A stretch of 64,000 nucleotides of DNA from positions 62,001-126,000 of the forward strand of contig NZ_AUEZ01000011.1 in assembly GCF_000426245.1 (NCBI RefSeq), written 5' to 3'. The translations under genes were made by a program, and so were the position numbers. The notes beneath the pieces were generated by a model. That model had not been told where the DNA came from. It saw only the letters and a program-made list of their open reading frames with translations, and searched no databases. Origin of the DNA: Bradyrhizobium sp. Ai1a-2. Lineage in GTDB: Bacteria; Pseudomonadota; Alphaproteobacteria; Rhizobiales; Xanthobacteraceae. Below are positions 43,213 through 52,303 of the stretch, in pieces (position 1 is the stretch's first letter; every line of letters starts with the position of its first letter).

Positions 43213-43986
43213 TCACGCTTCCGGTGCTTCCGGCAGTCCGCCATAGGCGGCCCATGTAGAGCCCGCGATAAAGCCGGCATCGACAGGCAGGTTGATGCCG
43301 GTGACGCCGCTGCTCTTTGGCGAAAGCAGCCAGACGATCGCCTGCGCCACTTCAAACGGCTCGACCAGCCGGTTCATGGCTGATGGCCGCGACAGCAGTT
43401 CCTTGTCGAGCGCACCCGAGGCGATGCCGGCTTCCAGCATCGCCGTGCGGGTAAAGCCCGGCGATACCGCGTTGACGCGCACGCCGACCCGGCCCCATTC
43501 GGCGGCAAGCGTCTGCGTGATCTGGATGATGCCGGCCTTCGCGGCGGTATAGGCGTGGATCGGGCCGGAGGTCATGCCGGCGACGGAGGCGACATTGACG
43601 ATGGCGCCGCTTCGTCGCGCGGCCATCCGCACGCCGACGCCGCGCGCGACCATGAAGGTGCCGCGCAGGTCGATATTGACCTCGCGGTCCCATTGCTCCA
43701 TCCGCACGCGCTCGATCCGGTGCATCTTGCCGAACACGCCGGCGGCATTGACGAGGCCGGTGATCGGGCCGTGCGCGGCCTCGATATCGGCAATGCCGGC
43801 CGTGACGGTTGCTTCGCTCGCGACATCGAACGGGGCAGGCCACAGGATGGCATCGGTCCCGACCAGCGGCTCGGGCGCGATGTCGACGATCACGACGCGC
43901 TGGCCCTGGTCGGCAAGCAGCGTGGCGGTGGCGGCGCCGATGCCGCGACTGCCGCCGGTGACGAGAACGAGGCCGTCAGTGCTCAT
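43213..43986 (-). CDS. Short-chain dehydrogenase/reductase
   Basis: A 257-residue SDR. The cofactor motif TGGSRGIG is at residues 10-17, NAAGVFG near 85 is the structural NAG motif, and the catalytic tetrad includes Ser in VASVAG and YTAAK near 148. The closing segment GVTGINLPVDAGFIAG is typical of classical SDRs. ATG 43986 (MSTDGLVLVTGG) overlaps the last 11 bases of the TetR gene. It lies 10 bases upstream of the monooxygenase gene. An alcohol-to-ketone oxidation feeding the Baeyer-Villiger enzyme is the simplest reading of that pairing, as in cyclohexanol-type pathways, but it is an inference. Confidence 0.92.
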   Translation of the reverse strand: MSTDGLVLVTGGSRGIGAATATLLADQGQRVVIVDIAPEPLVGTDAILWPAPFDVASEATVTAGIADIEAAHGPITGLVNAAGVFGKMHRIERVRMEQWDREVNIDLRGTFMVARGVGVRMAARRSGAIVNVASVAGMTSGPIHAYTAAKAGIIQITQTLAAEWGRVGVRVNAVSPGFTRTAMLEAGIASGALDKELLSRPSAMNRLVEPFEVAQAIVWLLSPKSSGVTGINLPVDAGFIAGSTWAAYGGLPEAPEA

Positions 43987-44635
43987 GACCGTTATCCTCA
44001 CTGGTTGCGTTGAACAGCCCGCGGGTCACGAGCTTCCGGTAGGCGGAGATCACGTGATCGGGCGGGGCGGTGACCTTGCCGCCCGTGTAGGAATAGCGGC
44101 GGCTGAGATAGCCGCGCGCGCCCATCAGCATCTGCACGATCGCCTCGAACTCCTCGTCGCTGAAATCGATGATCTCGCCGGCCTGCCGCGCACGGCGGAG
44201 GATGCGCACATAGGCGGTCGAGATATTGTCGAAATGCTTCTGATAGCCGATCGGCGCAAAGAATTCGGCTTCGTTGAGGATGCGCAGGAACTCCGGCACT
44301 TCGAGGATGAAATCAAAGAAGGCGCTGAAGCGCTCGATTTCCTGCCGCGCCGTGTGCGCGGTGCCGGTGCGCGCGTGGATGAAGCGCACCATATCCAGTC
44401 CAATCTTCGGCAGGAGTTGCTCGAGCAGTTCCTGGCGATTCTCGAAATGATTATAGAAGGTGCCTTGGGCGACGCCGGCTTCTTCGGTGATGCGGGCGAC
44501 GGAGGCTTCGGCGTAGCCATATTTGCCGACCACCTTGGTCGCGGCGTCGAAGATCTTTTGCTTGGTCCAGGCGTTGCGCTCGACCCGGTTCAGCTTGGTG
44601 ACCTTGAGGGGCGCGGCGTGCGGTGCTTGGGTCAT
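43976..44635 (-). CDS. TetR family transcriptional regulator
   Basis: A 219-residue repressor. The N-terminal helix-turn-helix shows KIFDAATKVVGKYGYAEASV and ITEEAGVAQGTFYNHFENRQELLEQ (about residues 28-72), the canonical TetR recognition unit. The C-terminal ligand domain is all-helical. It sits second in the minus-strand operon, overlapping both the acyl-CoA synthetase gene (ATGA) and the SDR gene, so it is autoregulated with the catabolic genes. The likely target is the palindrome at 46172-46190 in the divergent promoter region; an acyl-CoA made by the operon is a plausible inducer. Confidence 0.92.
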   Translation of the reverse strand: MTQAPHAAPLKVTKLNRVERNAWTKQKIFDAATKVVGKYGYAEASVARITEEAGVAQGTFYNHFENRQELLEQLLPKIGLDMVRFIHARTGTAHTARQEIERFSAFFDFILEVPEFLRILNEAEFFAPIGYQKHFDNISTAYVRILRRARQAGEIIDFSDEEFEAIVQMLMGARGYLSRRYSYTGGKVTAPPDHVISAYRKLVTRGLFNATSEDNGHEH

Positions 44636-46128
44636 GCAGCGGTCTCCAGTTCAGCGCGCAGCACGCGCTTGAGCACCTTGCCGGAAGGGTTGCGCGGCAG
44701 GCTGTCACGGATGATCAGTTGTTTCGGCACCTTGAAGCCGGCGAGTCGCGCGCGGCAGTAGTCCCTCAGCGCGGGAAGATCCAGCGTGGCGTCTTCCGCC
44801 AGCACGACGATCGCGACCGGCTTCTCGCCCCAGCGCTCATCGCGCAGGCCGATGACGGCGACCTCACAAACCTCGGGCATTTCATAGATGACGCGCTCGA
44901 CCTCGGAGGAGGCGATGTTCTCGCCGCCGGAGATGATCATGTCCTTCTTGCGGTCGGTGAGATAAAGGAAGCCGTCCTCGTCGAGATAGCCGACGTCGCC
45001 GGTGCGGAACCAATCTCCGAAGAAAGCGGCGGCGGTCTTCTCCGGATCGCGCCAGTATCCTTTCGTGATCTTTGGACCGCGCAGGCAGATCTCGCCGTTC
45101 TCGCCGGGTGGAAGCCGGTTGCCTCGATCGTCACGGATCTCGACCTCGACATGGGCGATGGCGCGGCCGGTTGAGCCGATCTTCTCGATCTCGCGGCCTG
45201 GCTCCATGAAGGTGTCGCCGCCGACGCTCTCGGTCAGACCATAGGCGTCAATGTAGCGGGCATTCCTGAAATAGTCGGAGAAGGCGCGGATGCGCAGCTC
45301 CGGGGTTTTCTCACCGCCGCCGATCGCCCATGCGAGACTCGAAACATCGTAGCGGTCGCGCGTAGGGCAGGTGAGGATCGCGGTGGTCATCACAGGGGCG
45401 AACCATGCCGCGTTCAGCTTCTCCGCTTCGATCGCGGCGAGCGCCTGTTCGGGCTTGAACTCGCGATGGACCGAGAGCATGCCGCCATGCCACAGCACCG
45501 CAATTCCGGGAAGATCGAGCGCGCCGACGTGATAGAGCGGGCCGACGACGAGAAGGCGCGTATCCGCATTGAGGCCGAGCACCAGCGTCTGGTCGGCCGA
45601 CTTCCAGTATATGTTCTCGTAGCTGAGCATCACGCCTTTGGGACGATCGGTGGTGCCTGACGTGTACATCAGCCGCATCAGGTCCTGCGGCAGACGGACA
45701 TGCATCGGCGCCGGCGCGATGTCGGGTGCGAGTCGCGTGGCAGTCGATTGCGCGGCCTCATCGAGCGGCACGATTGGCGCGCTACCTGCAGTGATCGCGG
45801 CGAGCTCTTCGTCCGCTATCAGGATGCGCGCGCCGGAATTGCCGACGATGTAGCCGACCTCATCGGCGGAGAGGCGATAGTTGATCGGCAGGAACACCGC
45901 GCCGATATGGCTGGTCGCAAAGACCAGTTCGAGAAAGGCGGCGCTGTTCTTCATCAGTACCGCGACGACGTCGCCCGGACCGATCCCGCGAGCGGCGAGC
46001 CAGCCGGCCACCCGGCGGATGCGCTCGTCGAAGCTGCCGTAGGAAATGTCCTCGCCGCGATATTTCAGCGCACACCGATCAGGCGTCCGCTTGGCATGAA
46101 AGGCGATGAAGCTCGAAAGGTTGATCAT
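44632..46128 (-). CDS. Acyl-CoA synthetase (AMP-dependent ligase)
   Basis: A 498-residue ANL-superfamily enzyme that activates a carboxylic acid as AMP ester and then CoA thioester. The P-loop-like motif is MYTSGTTDRPKGVMLSYEN (near 168), followed by the adenine-binding YGLTESVGGD. The hinge motif is FRTGDVGYLDEDGFLYLTDR with KKDMIISGGENI, and the catalytic Lys is in NPSGKVLK near the C terminus. Length and motif spacing match medium/long-chain or feruloyl-type ligases. It is the first gene of the minus-strand operon, divergent from an ABC importer by 169 bases, so the imported acid is probably its substrate. Confidence 0.92.
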   Translation of the reverse strand: MINLSSFIAFHAKRTPDRCALKYRGEDISYGSFDERIRRVAGWLAARGIGPGDVVAVLMKNSAAFLELVFATSHIGAVFLPINYRLSADEVGYIVGNSGARILIADEELAAITAGSAPIVPLDEAAQSTATRLAPDIAPAPMHVRLPQDLMRLMYTSGTTDRPKGVMLSYENIYWKSADQTLVLGLNADTRLLVVGPLYHVGALDLPGIAVLWHGGMLSVHREFKPEQALAAIEAEKLNAAWFAPVMTTAILTCPTRDRYDVSSLAWAIGGGEKTPELRIRAFSDYFRNARYIDAYGLTESVGGDTFMEPGREIEKIGSTGRAIAHVEVEIRDDRGNRLPPGENGEICLRGPKITKGYWRDPEKTAAAFFGDWFRTGDVGYLDEDGFLYLTDRKKDMIISGGENIASSEVERVIYEMPEVCEVAVIGLRDERWGEKPVAIVVLAEDATLDLPALRDYCRARLAGFKVPKQLIIRDSLPRNPSGKVLKRVLRAELETAA

Positions 46129-46171
46129 CTGCCGCTCAAAGGGCCGTTTCGGCCTCGTTTGCTTCCCCGAT

Positions 46172-46190
46172 GAACTATGACTCGTAATTC
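46172..46190. promoter_or_regulatory. Candidate TetR operator in the divergent promoter region
   Basis: GAACTATGACTCGTAATTC is a 19-base palindrome with 7 of 9 pairs matching and one further G-T near-match. It sits 44 bases before the acyl-CoA synthetase start and 108 before the importer start. A TTGACG hexamer facing the importer genes lies at 46200-46205, so one operator could repress both directions. Confidence 0.45.
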
Positions 46191-46297
46191 ATCTTTGGCT
46201 TGACGTCACCCCCCTCGCTCTGAAATCCTCGTGTGCACGGAGACGAGATGATCTCCGGCAAGGGAATAGGGAACGACAACCCGACTGGGAGGGGAGA

Positions 46298-47557
46298 ATG
46301 AAGAGAACCCGTCAACCGGGCATCAGCCGCCGTGCGACTCTGGCGCTGATGGGCGCCGGTGCGGTGACGATTGCTGCGCCATGGGTGGCGCGCGCGCAGG
46401 CCAAGACCATCAAGATCGGCATGCCGACGATTCTGTCGGGCCGCGTTGCGCAACTCGGCACATCCTCGCGCAACGCCGTGCTGCTGGAGGTCGAGAAGGT
46501 CAACGCCGCGGGCGGCCTGGCCGGTCGGCAGATCGAGATGGTGATCCGCGACTCCAAGGGCCAGCCGCAGGAAGCAGCCCGTATCGCGCGCGAACTCGTC
46601 AACACCGACGGCTGCGAGATGCTGTTTGACGGCGAGGCCTCGTCCGGATCGTTCGCCGTTCACGAAGTGGCGCGCGACCTCGGCGTGCTCTGCATCCACA
46701 CCTGCTCGGAAGCCTCCTCGCTGACCGCCGATCCAAAGCAACATATTCCGAACGCGTTCCGCTGCGTCCGGCAGGGCATCCATGATTCCATCGTCGGCGG
46801 CAGCTATGCGGCTGCGATCGCGAAAACCAAGGGCCTGAAGAAATGGGCGACCTGCTCGCCGGATTATGCCTATGGCCGCGATACCACCGGGGAATTTTCG
46901 CTCTATCTCAAGCGCTTTGCGCCCGACGTCGAGATCATCAGCGAGTCCTGGCCGAAGCTGTTCCAGCCTGACTACACCGAGGTGGTGACGAAGATCCTGC
47001 AGGCGAAGCCGCAGGCGCTATATACGTGCCTGTGGGGCGGCGATCTGACGTCATATATCGACCAGGCCAACATCTATGCGCTGTTCACGCAGATGGAGGT
47101 CTTCGCCGTCAACATGGCTGATTACACCGCGCTCACGGTGGTGAAGAACCTGCCCAAAGGCATTCACTCCGGCAACCGCTACATCAAGACGTTCCCGAAG
47201 ACACCGGAGAACGCCGCATGGGGCGACGCCTACCGCGCGAAGTACAACGAGTATCCGACCAACTGGTCGTGGCAGAATGCGACTGCGGTGATGCTGCTCA
47301 CGGAAGCCGTGAAAAAAGCCAACTCCACTGACGGCAAGAAGGTCGCGGAAGCGCTGCGCGGGCTGACGATCAAATGCCCGTTCGGCGCCGACGGCACCGT
47401 GACGATGCGCGGCGAGGACAATACGCTGGTTGGCTACGCCATCGGTTGGGGCACCACGATCCCGCAGGAACCCTATGTGCCGGAAGTGAAAGCCGGCGAT
47501 TGGAAGACCATCTTCGAACTCGAAGCCGAGTGGAAGAAGAGCAAGGGCTACACCTGA
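46298..47557 (+). CDS. ABC transporter substrate-binding protein, branched-chain amino acid type
   Basis: A 419-residue periplasmic binding protein. The N terminus has a twin-arginine pattern (SRRATLALMGAGAVTIAAPW, cleavage near ARA), so export in folded form by Tat is likely. The mature protein begins KTIKIGMPTILSGRVAQLG, and NAAGGLAGRQIEMVIRDSKG near residue 70 is the Peripla_BP_6 signature. GGGGAG lies just before ATG 46298. First gene of an eight- or nine-gene operon containing two permeases, two ATPases and four CoA-pathway enzymes, which argues for an organic-acid ligand and not an amino acid. Confidence 0.92.
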   Translation: MKRTRQPGISRRATLALMGAGAVTIAAPWVARAQAKTIKIGMPTILSGRVAQLGTSSRNAVLLEVEKVNAAGGLAGRQIEMVIRDSKGQPQEAARIARELVNTDGCEMLFDGEASSGSFAVHEVARDLGVLCIHTCSEASSLTADPKQHIPNAFRCVRQGIHDSIVGGSYAAAIAKTKGLKKWATCSPDYAYGRDTTGEFSLYLKRFAPDVEIISESWPKLFQPDYTEVVTKILQAKPQALYTCLWGGDLTSYIDQANIYALFTQMEVFAVNMADYTALTVVKNLPKGIHSGNRYIKTFPKTPENAAWGDAYRAKYNEYPTNWSWQNATAVMLLTEAVKKANSTDGKKVAEALRGLTIKCPFGADGTVTMRGEDNTLVGYAIGWGTTIPQEPYVPEVKAGDWKTIFELEAEWKKSKGYT

Positions 47558-47650
47558 CCGATCTGTGAGTGGAAGCGCCGATCGTTTCCACTCACGCCTC
47601 GCTGAGTTTGCGCGCCGGCGGTCTCGGCGCGCTCAGATGGAAATGCTGCA

Positions 47651-48553
47651 TTGGATATAGACGCGCTCGCTGGCTGCCTCGCCAGTCCGGCCTGTCTGGT
47701 GACGCAAACCACCAGCGGCCTCATCATCGGTATGCTGCTGTTTCTCGTCGCCGTCGGGCTGACGCTGATCTTCGGCGTGCTCAAGGTCGTCAATTTCAGC
47801 CACGGCGCCTTCTACATGTTCGGCGCCTATTTCGCGATGACGGCCTACCAGCTCACGGACAGCTTTACGCTGGCGATGCTTTGCGGCGCGGCGGGCACGG
47901 CGATCCTGGGCCTGATCTTCGAGCGCGTGTTCATGAGCCGCGTCTATGGCGCCGACGTGCTGATGCAATTGCTGGTCTGCTACGCCTTCGTGCTGATCTT
48001 CGACGATGTCGTACGGATGGTGTGGGGACCCGAATTCAAGTCGATGGGCATGCCGTCGGCGTTCCAGGTGCCGCCGCTGTTCATCGCCGGCGGCGTCGTG
48101 CCGCCGTATTATCTGCTGCTGATCGGCGTTGCGCTGGCAGCCGCCATGGTGCTCGGCCTCGGGCTTGCTCGCACCCGGATCGGCAAGGTGATCCGCGCGG
48201 CAGCCCACAATCCGGGGATGGTGTCGGCGCTCGGCATCAATACCGGCCTGCTCTATGGCGGTGTGTTCGCGCTCGGCGGCATGCTCGCCGGGCTTGCCGG
48301 GGCGCTCGCGGCGCCGGTGCGTTCGCTGACGCCAGGAATGGGATTTTCGGTGCTGATCGAATCCTTCATCGTCACCGTCATTGGAGGCATGGGCTCGATC
48401 CTGGGCGCGCTGATCGGAGCGCTGCTCATCGGCCTGATCCGCTCGTTCGGCTCGCTGGGCTTTCCCCTTTTTACCGAAGGCCTGATGTACCTGTTCATGG
48501 TGATCGTCCTGGTGTCGCGGCCGACCGGCCTGTTCGGCAAGGAGGTCGCATGA
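47651..48553 (+). CDS. livH: ABC transporter permease, LivH type
   Basis: A permease of about 300 residues with eight hydrophobic helices. GVLKVVNFSHGAFYMFGAYFAM near residue 40 and the cytoplasmic loop RAAAHNPGMVSALGINTGLL near 180 are LivH hallmarks. The start is uncertain: the only in-frame candidates are TTG 47651 and ATG 47732, and the latter would remove the start of the first helix, so TTG is used. The end overlaps the LivM-type gene by ATGA. Confidence 0.9.
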   Translation: MDIDALAGCLASPACLVTQTTSGLIIGMLLFLVAVGLTLIFGVLKVVNFSHGAFYMFGAYFAMTAYQLTDSFTLAMLCGAAGTAILGLIFERVFMSRVYGADVLMQLLVCYAFVLIFDDVVRMVWGPEFKSMGMPSAFQVPPLFIAGGVVPPYYLLLIGVALAAAMVLGLGLARTRIGKVIRAAAHNPGMVSALGINTGLLYGGVFALGGMLAGLAGALAAPVRSLTPGMGFSVLIESFIVTVIGGMGSILGALIGALLIGLIRSFGSLGFPLFTEGLMYLFMVIVLVSRPTGLFGKEVA

Positions 48554-49581
48554 CCGAGCTGCAGGCTGGTCGCGCGTCGGAGACCTTGAGTGCGCCGCGT
48601 ATCGAAACGCGCTCGTTCCGCTCGCGTTATCGCGACATTCTGGTCGCGCTGGTCGCCTTTGCGGTGCTGGCGGCGCTGCCGTTCTTCTTCGGCAGCAAGG
48701 CGCTGCTCGATTTCGTGATCCGCTGTTCGGCGTTCGGCCTGTTCGCGACCTCGCTCAATTTGCTCGTCGGCTACACCGGCATGATTTCGTTCGGCCACGG
48801 CATGTTCTTCGGGCTCGGTGCCTATGGCTTCGGCCTGCTGATGCAGCGCACCGGCGTGCCGATACCGGTGGCTTTTGTGGCGACGCTCGCGATTACTGCC
48901 GTTTTCGCCGCGATCATCGGCGCGATTTGCGTCCGGCTGAAGGAGATCTATTTCGCGTTCGTCACGCTGGCATTCCAGATGCTGATCCACTCGACGATTC
49001 TGACCTGGGCGTCGCTGACCGGTGGCGATCAGGGACTGCGCGGCGGCATCCCGCGGCCGGTGTTCCTCGGCATCGATCTTGCCAACCATGTGCATCTCTA
49101 CATCACGAGCTGCGCGCTGCTGGTGCTCGGGTTGCTCTTGATGCGCCAGATCGCGCAATCGCCGTTCGGCTATACGCTGCGCATGATCCGCGACAATGCC
49201 CGGCGCGCGAGTTTCATCGGCATCGATGTCTGGCGCGCCAAGCTGACGATCTTCGTGCTGGCGGCGCTGTTTGCGTCCACCGGCGGCATGGTCATGGCGC
49301 TGTTCGTCTCCGGCGCCTATCCCGAATTCGCCTACTGGACGATTTCGGGCGAGGGCATCTTCATCAACATGCTCGGCGGCGTCACCACGTTCCTGGGACC
49401 GATGGTCGGCACGGTGCTGCTCCTGATCCTCAACGACACCGTCACCCGCTTCACGGAATATCATGGCATCGTGCTCGGCCTCGTGATCCTGTTCTTCGCC
49501 ATCGGCCTGCGCAAGGGCCTGATGGACTATCTGCTCGAGTGGTACGCGCAGCGGCGCGACGGGCGAGGGGAGCGCGGCTAG
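48550..49581 (+). CDS. livM: ABC transporter permease, LivM type
   Basis: A 343-residue permease partner. The conserved YTGMISFGHGMFFGLGAYGFG segment starts near residue 75 and the loop RMIRDNARRASFIGIDVWRAKL near 213 is the ATPase contact of LivM proteins. ATG 48550 (MTELQAGRAS) has GGAGG nine bases upstream; a much longer in-frame extension would run through the LivH-type gene in another frame and is rejected. The basic tail ends two bases before the LivG-type gene. Confidence 0.93.
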   Translation: MTELQAGRASETLSAPRIETRSFRSRYRDILVALVAFAVLAALPFFFGSKALLDFVIRCSAFGLFATSLNLLVGYTGMISFGHGMFFGLGAYGFGLLMQRTGVPIPVAFVATLAITAVFAAIIGAICVRLKEIYFAFVTLAFQMLIHSTILTWASLTGGDQGLRGGIPRPVFLGIDLANHVHLYITSCALLVLGLLLMRQIAQSPFGYTLRMIRDNARRASFIGIDVWRAKLTIFVLAALFASTGGMVMALFVSGAYPEFAYWTISGEGIFINMLGGVTTFLGPMVGTVLLLILNDTVTRFTEYHGIVLGLVILFFAIGLRKGLMDYLLEWYAQRRDGRGERG

Positions 49582-49583
49582 CC

Positions 49584-50342
49584 ATGTTGGATATTCGCGG
49601 GCTCTCAAAGTCGTTCGGCGGCGTGAAAGCGACTGATGACGTTTCGCTTGACTTCGCCGACGGCTCGCTGACGGCCGTGATCGGTCCAAACGGTGCCGGC
49701 AAGAGCACGTTCTTCAACCTGATCACGGGTGCGCTCAGGCCGGACTCCGGCCAGGTCCTGCTCGAAGGCGTAGATCTCGCCGGCAAGTCGCCATCCGACA
49801 TCGTGCGCTATGGCATTGGGCGGGCGTTCCAGGTCGCCAGCATCTTTCCGTCCCTTACCGTGCAGGAAACCATGCTCGCCGCCGTCTGCGCGGATCAGCG
49901 CCGCTCAACCGTGCTGCATCGGCGTTTTCCCCTCGCCGAGACGCGGGATCGTGCTGAGCACGCGATGGAGTTGCTTGGCCTTGCCAACAAGCGCCACCGC
50001 ACCGCCGCGACACTCTCGCATGGCGACCAGAAGCTTCTGGATATCGCGCTGGCGCTGGTGCTCGACCCAAAAGTGCTGCTGTTGGACGAGCCGACGGCCG
50101 GCATGGGCACCGAAGAGCGTTGGCGGATGATCGACAAGGTCCGCGAACTCTGGGAGGCGCAGAAGATCACGGTCGTGTTCATCGAGCACGACATGGACAT
50201 CGTGTTCAAGATCGCGCCCAGGATCGTCGTGCTCTGCTACGGCCGCATCCTTGCGACCGGCACGCCAGACGCCATCAGGCGCAACGAAGCGGTGATCGAG
50301 GCCTATCTTGGCACCGAGGAACATGCCGAGGCCGTGACATGA
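49584..50342 (+). CDS. livG: ABC transporter ATP-binding protein, LivG type
   Basis: A 252-residue ATPase with Walker A GPNGAGKST (about residues 34-42), the LivG-type signature TLSHGDQKLLDIALALV, Walker B VLLLDEPTAGM and switch His in FIEHDMDIVFK. Start ATG 49584 (MLDIRGLSKSFGG); longer in-frame sequence lies within the permease gene. The end overlaps the LivF-type gene by ATGA. Confidence 0.93.
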   Translation: MLDIRGLSKSFGGVKATDDVSLDFADGSLTAVIGPNGAGKSTFFNLITGALRPDSGQVLLEGVDLAGKSPSDIVRYGIGRAFQVASIFPSLTVQETMLAAVCADQRRSTVLHRRFPLAETRDRAEHAMELLGLANKRHRTAATLSHGDQKLLDIALALVLDPKVLLLDEPTAGMGTEERWRMIDKVRELWEAQKITVVFIEHDMDIVFKIAPRIVVLCYGRILATGTPDAIRRNEAVIEAYLGTEEHAEAVT

Positions 50343-51055
50343 GCGCCTTGCCAGTCGTGCAGGTCGAAGATCTCGACGTCTACTATGGCACCAGCCAGAT
50401 CCTGTTCGGCGTCGGCCTGTCGGTGCGGCAGGGCGAGACGATGGCGCTGCTTGGCCGCAACGGCGCCGGCAAGTCCACCACCATGAAGGCGATCATGGGG
50501 CTCGCGCCGGCCCGTCGCGGCAGGGTGACGCTGAACGGCAGGACTGTCTCCGGGATGAGGCCGCATCGCATCGCCCGTGCCGGGCTCGGCTTTGTCCCCG
50601 AGGACCGCCAGATTTTTCCGGAGCATACGGTCGAAGACAATCTCGTCATCGGCCAGAAGAAGGGGCCGAACGGCGAGGATGAATGGTCGATCCGGCGCAT
50701 CTATGACGTGTTCCCGCTGCTCGAGCCGTTGCGCTACCGGATCGCGGGTCGGCTGTCCGGCGGCGAACAGCAGATGCTGGCGATCGCGCGGACGCTGATG
50801 GGCAATCCGGCGCTGCTGCTCCTGGACGAGCCGAGCGAGGGGCTGGCGCCCATCATCGTACAACGGATCGGCGAGCTCTTGCGGCAGCTTCGCGCGACCG
50901 GCGCCACGGTGTTGATCGCCGAGCAAAACATGCATTTTTGCCTTGGCCTTGCGAGCCACGCGACGGTTATCGACAAGGGCCAAATCGTCTACACATCTCC
51001 CATCGAAGAGCTGAAGGCCAACGACAACATTCGGCAGCGCTATCTGGCGCTGTAG
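50339..51055 (+). CDS. livF: ABC transporter ATP-binding protein, LivF type
   Basis: A 238-residue ATPase. The Walker A is GRNGAGKST (about residues 38-46), FVPEDRQIFPEHTVEDNL is the LivF Q-loop neighbourhood, the signature is GRLSGGEQQMLAIARTLMG, and the Walker B is LLLLDEPSEGL. It completes the second Liv-type importer and is followed after 24 bases by the CoA-transferase gene, tying uptake directly to CoA activation. Confidence 0.93.
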   Translation: MSALPVVQVEDLDVYYGTSQILFGVGLSVRQGETMALLGRNGAGKSTTMKAIMGLAPARRGRVTLNGRTVSGMRPHRIARAGLGFVPEDRQIFPEHTVEDNLVIGQKKGPNGEDEWSIRRIYDVFPLLEPLRYRIAGRLSGGEQQMLAIARTLMGNPALLLLDEPSEGLAPIIVQRIGELLRQLRATGATVLIAEQNMHFCLGLASHATVIDKGQIVYTSPIEELKANDNIRQRYLAL

Positions 51056-51079
51056 CCTTCAGCCCCATGGGGAGGATGA

Positions 51080-52303
51080 ATGGCGGTTGAAAGCAGGCTG
51101 GCGCCGACGCACGAGGCGCCCTATCGCGGCCTTCGCGTGCTCGATTTCGGACAGGGCATTGCGTCGCCGTATTGCGCGATGCTGCTTGGCGTTTACGGCG
51201 CCGACGTCATCAAGGTCGAGCCGCCCGAGGGTGACTGGTCACGCTATCTCGGTACGACCTATGGCAACCACACCACGCTGTCGGCGGTCTACAACCGCGG
51301 CAAGCGCAGCCTGTGCCTCGACCTGAAGCACAAGGATGGGATCGCAATTGCCCAGAAGCTGGCAAAGGAAGCCGACGTCCTGATCGAAGGTTTCCGGCCG
51401 GGCGTGGCCGCGCGGCTTGGACTTGGTTATGAAGCGCTAGCACGCGACAATCCCGGCCTGATCTATCTCTCGGTCAGCGGCTTCGGGCAAAGCGGGCCCT
51501 ATGCCAAGCGTCCCGGATCGGATTCCGTGGCGCAGGCCTTTTCGGGTCTGGTCTCGATCAATGCCGGCACGGATGGGGTGCCGCACCGGGTCGGCACCAC
51601 GATCTCCGACATCGTCACCGGCGTCTACGCCTTCCAGGCCATCGCCACCACGCTGTTCGCGCGGGCGACCGTGGGCACGGGCCGCTGGATCGACGTCAAT
51701 CTCTGCCAGTCGACGGCGGCGCTGCTGGGCCACAAGGTTGCGGAGTTCATTCTCGAGGGCGGCGCACCGCGCGCACTCAACGTTCCAGCCGGCACCTACC
51801 AGGCCAAGGACGGCTGGATGATGGTCACGCTGGTGAACGAAGCGCAGTACAAGCGGCTCTGCACCGCGATCGGACGCGACGACCTCGCCACCGATCCGCG
51901 CTTTGCCGATTTCGCCCGGCGTGCGGATTCGGCCGACGCGCTGATCTCGCAGCTGCGGGAGGTGTTTCTCACCCAAACAGCCGACGCCTGGCTGACACGC
52001 CTGCATGCGGCCGATATCATCGCGGAGCGCATCCTCAATCCCGGCGAATGGCTGAGGAATGCGCACGTCGAGGCAACCAGGGCTGCGGTCTGCCAGGACA
52101 CGCCCGGCGTCGGCCCGGTCTACACGCCTCGGACGCCCGGGATCGCAAGTCGTTCAGAGGACGATTTATGTCCGGCGCCGGATATTGGACAGGACAGCTT
52201 CGAGGTCCTGACAGAGGCTGGTATCGACAGCGCGGTCATCGATGAGTTGATCGCGAGCGGTGCGGTGCGTCAGTCGCGGCCAAATGGAGGTGACGCATCA
52301 TGA
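51080..52303 (+). CDS. CaiB/BaiF-family (class III) CoA-transferase
   Basis: A 407-residue enzyme moving CoA from a donor thioester to an organic acid. The N-terminal LRVLDFGQGIASPYCAMLLGVYGADVIKVE is the family opening. The catalytic Asp lies in KRPGSDSVAQAFSG near residue 152, where the carboxylate forms the glutamyl/aspartyl-CoA intermediate. GGAGG precedes ATG 51080, and the stop overlaps the crotonase gene by ATGA. With the MaoC hydratase and CitE-like lyase downstream, the arrangement recalls C5-dicarboxylate (mesaconate, itaconate, citramalate) degradation, where such a transferase activates the acid with succinyl-CoA. Confidence 0.92.
   Translation: MAVESRLAPTHEAPYRGLRVLDFGQGIASPYCAMLLGVYGADVIKVEPPEGDWSRYLGTTYGNHTTLSAVYNRGKRSLCLDLKHKDGIAIAQKLAKEADVLIEGFRPGVAARLGLGYEALARDNPGLIYLSVSGFGQSGPYAKRPGSDSVAQAFSGLVSINAGTDGVPHRVGTTISDIVTGVYAFQAIATTLFARATVGTGRWIDVNLCQSTAALLGHKVAEFILEGGAPRALNVPAGTYQAKDGWMMVTLVNEAQYKRLCTAIGRDDLATDPRFADFARRADSADALISQLREVFLTQTADAWLTRLHAADIIAERILNPGEWLRNAHVEATRAAVCQDTPGVGPVYTPRTPGIASRSEDDLCPAPDIGQDSFEVLTEAGIDSAVIDELIASGAVRQSRPNGGDAS

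Noticed and set aside
48253..49689. A 478-codon minus-strand frame opposite LivH and LivM genes
   Set aside because: It is a mirror of membrane-protein coding sequence, charged throughout, with no recognisable domain.
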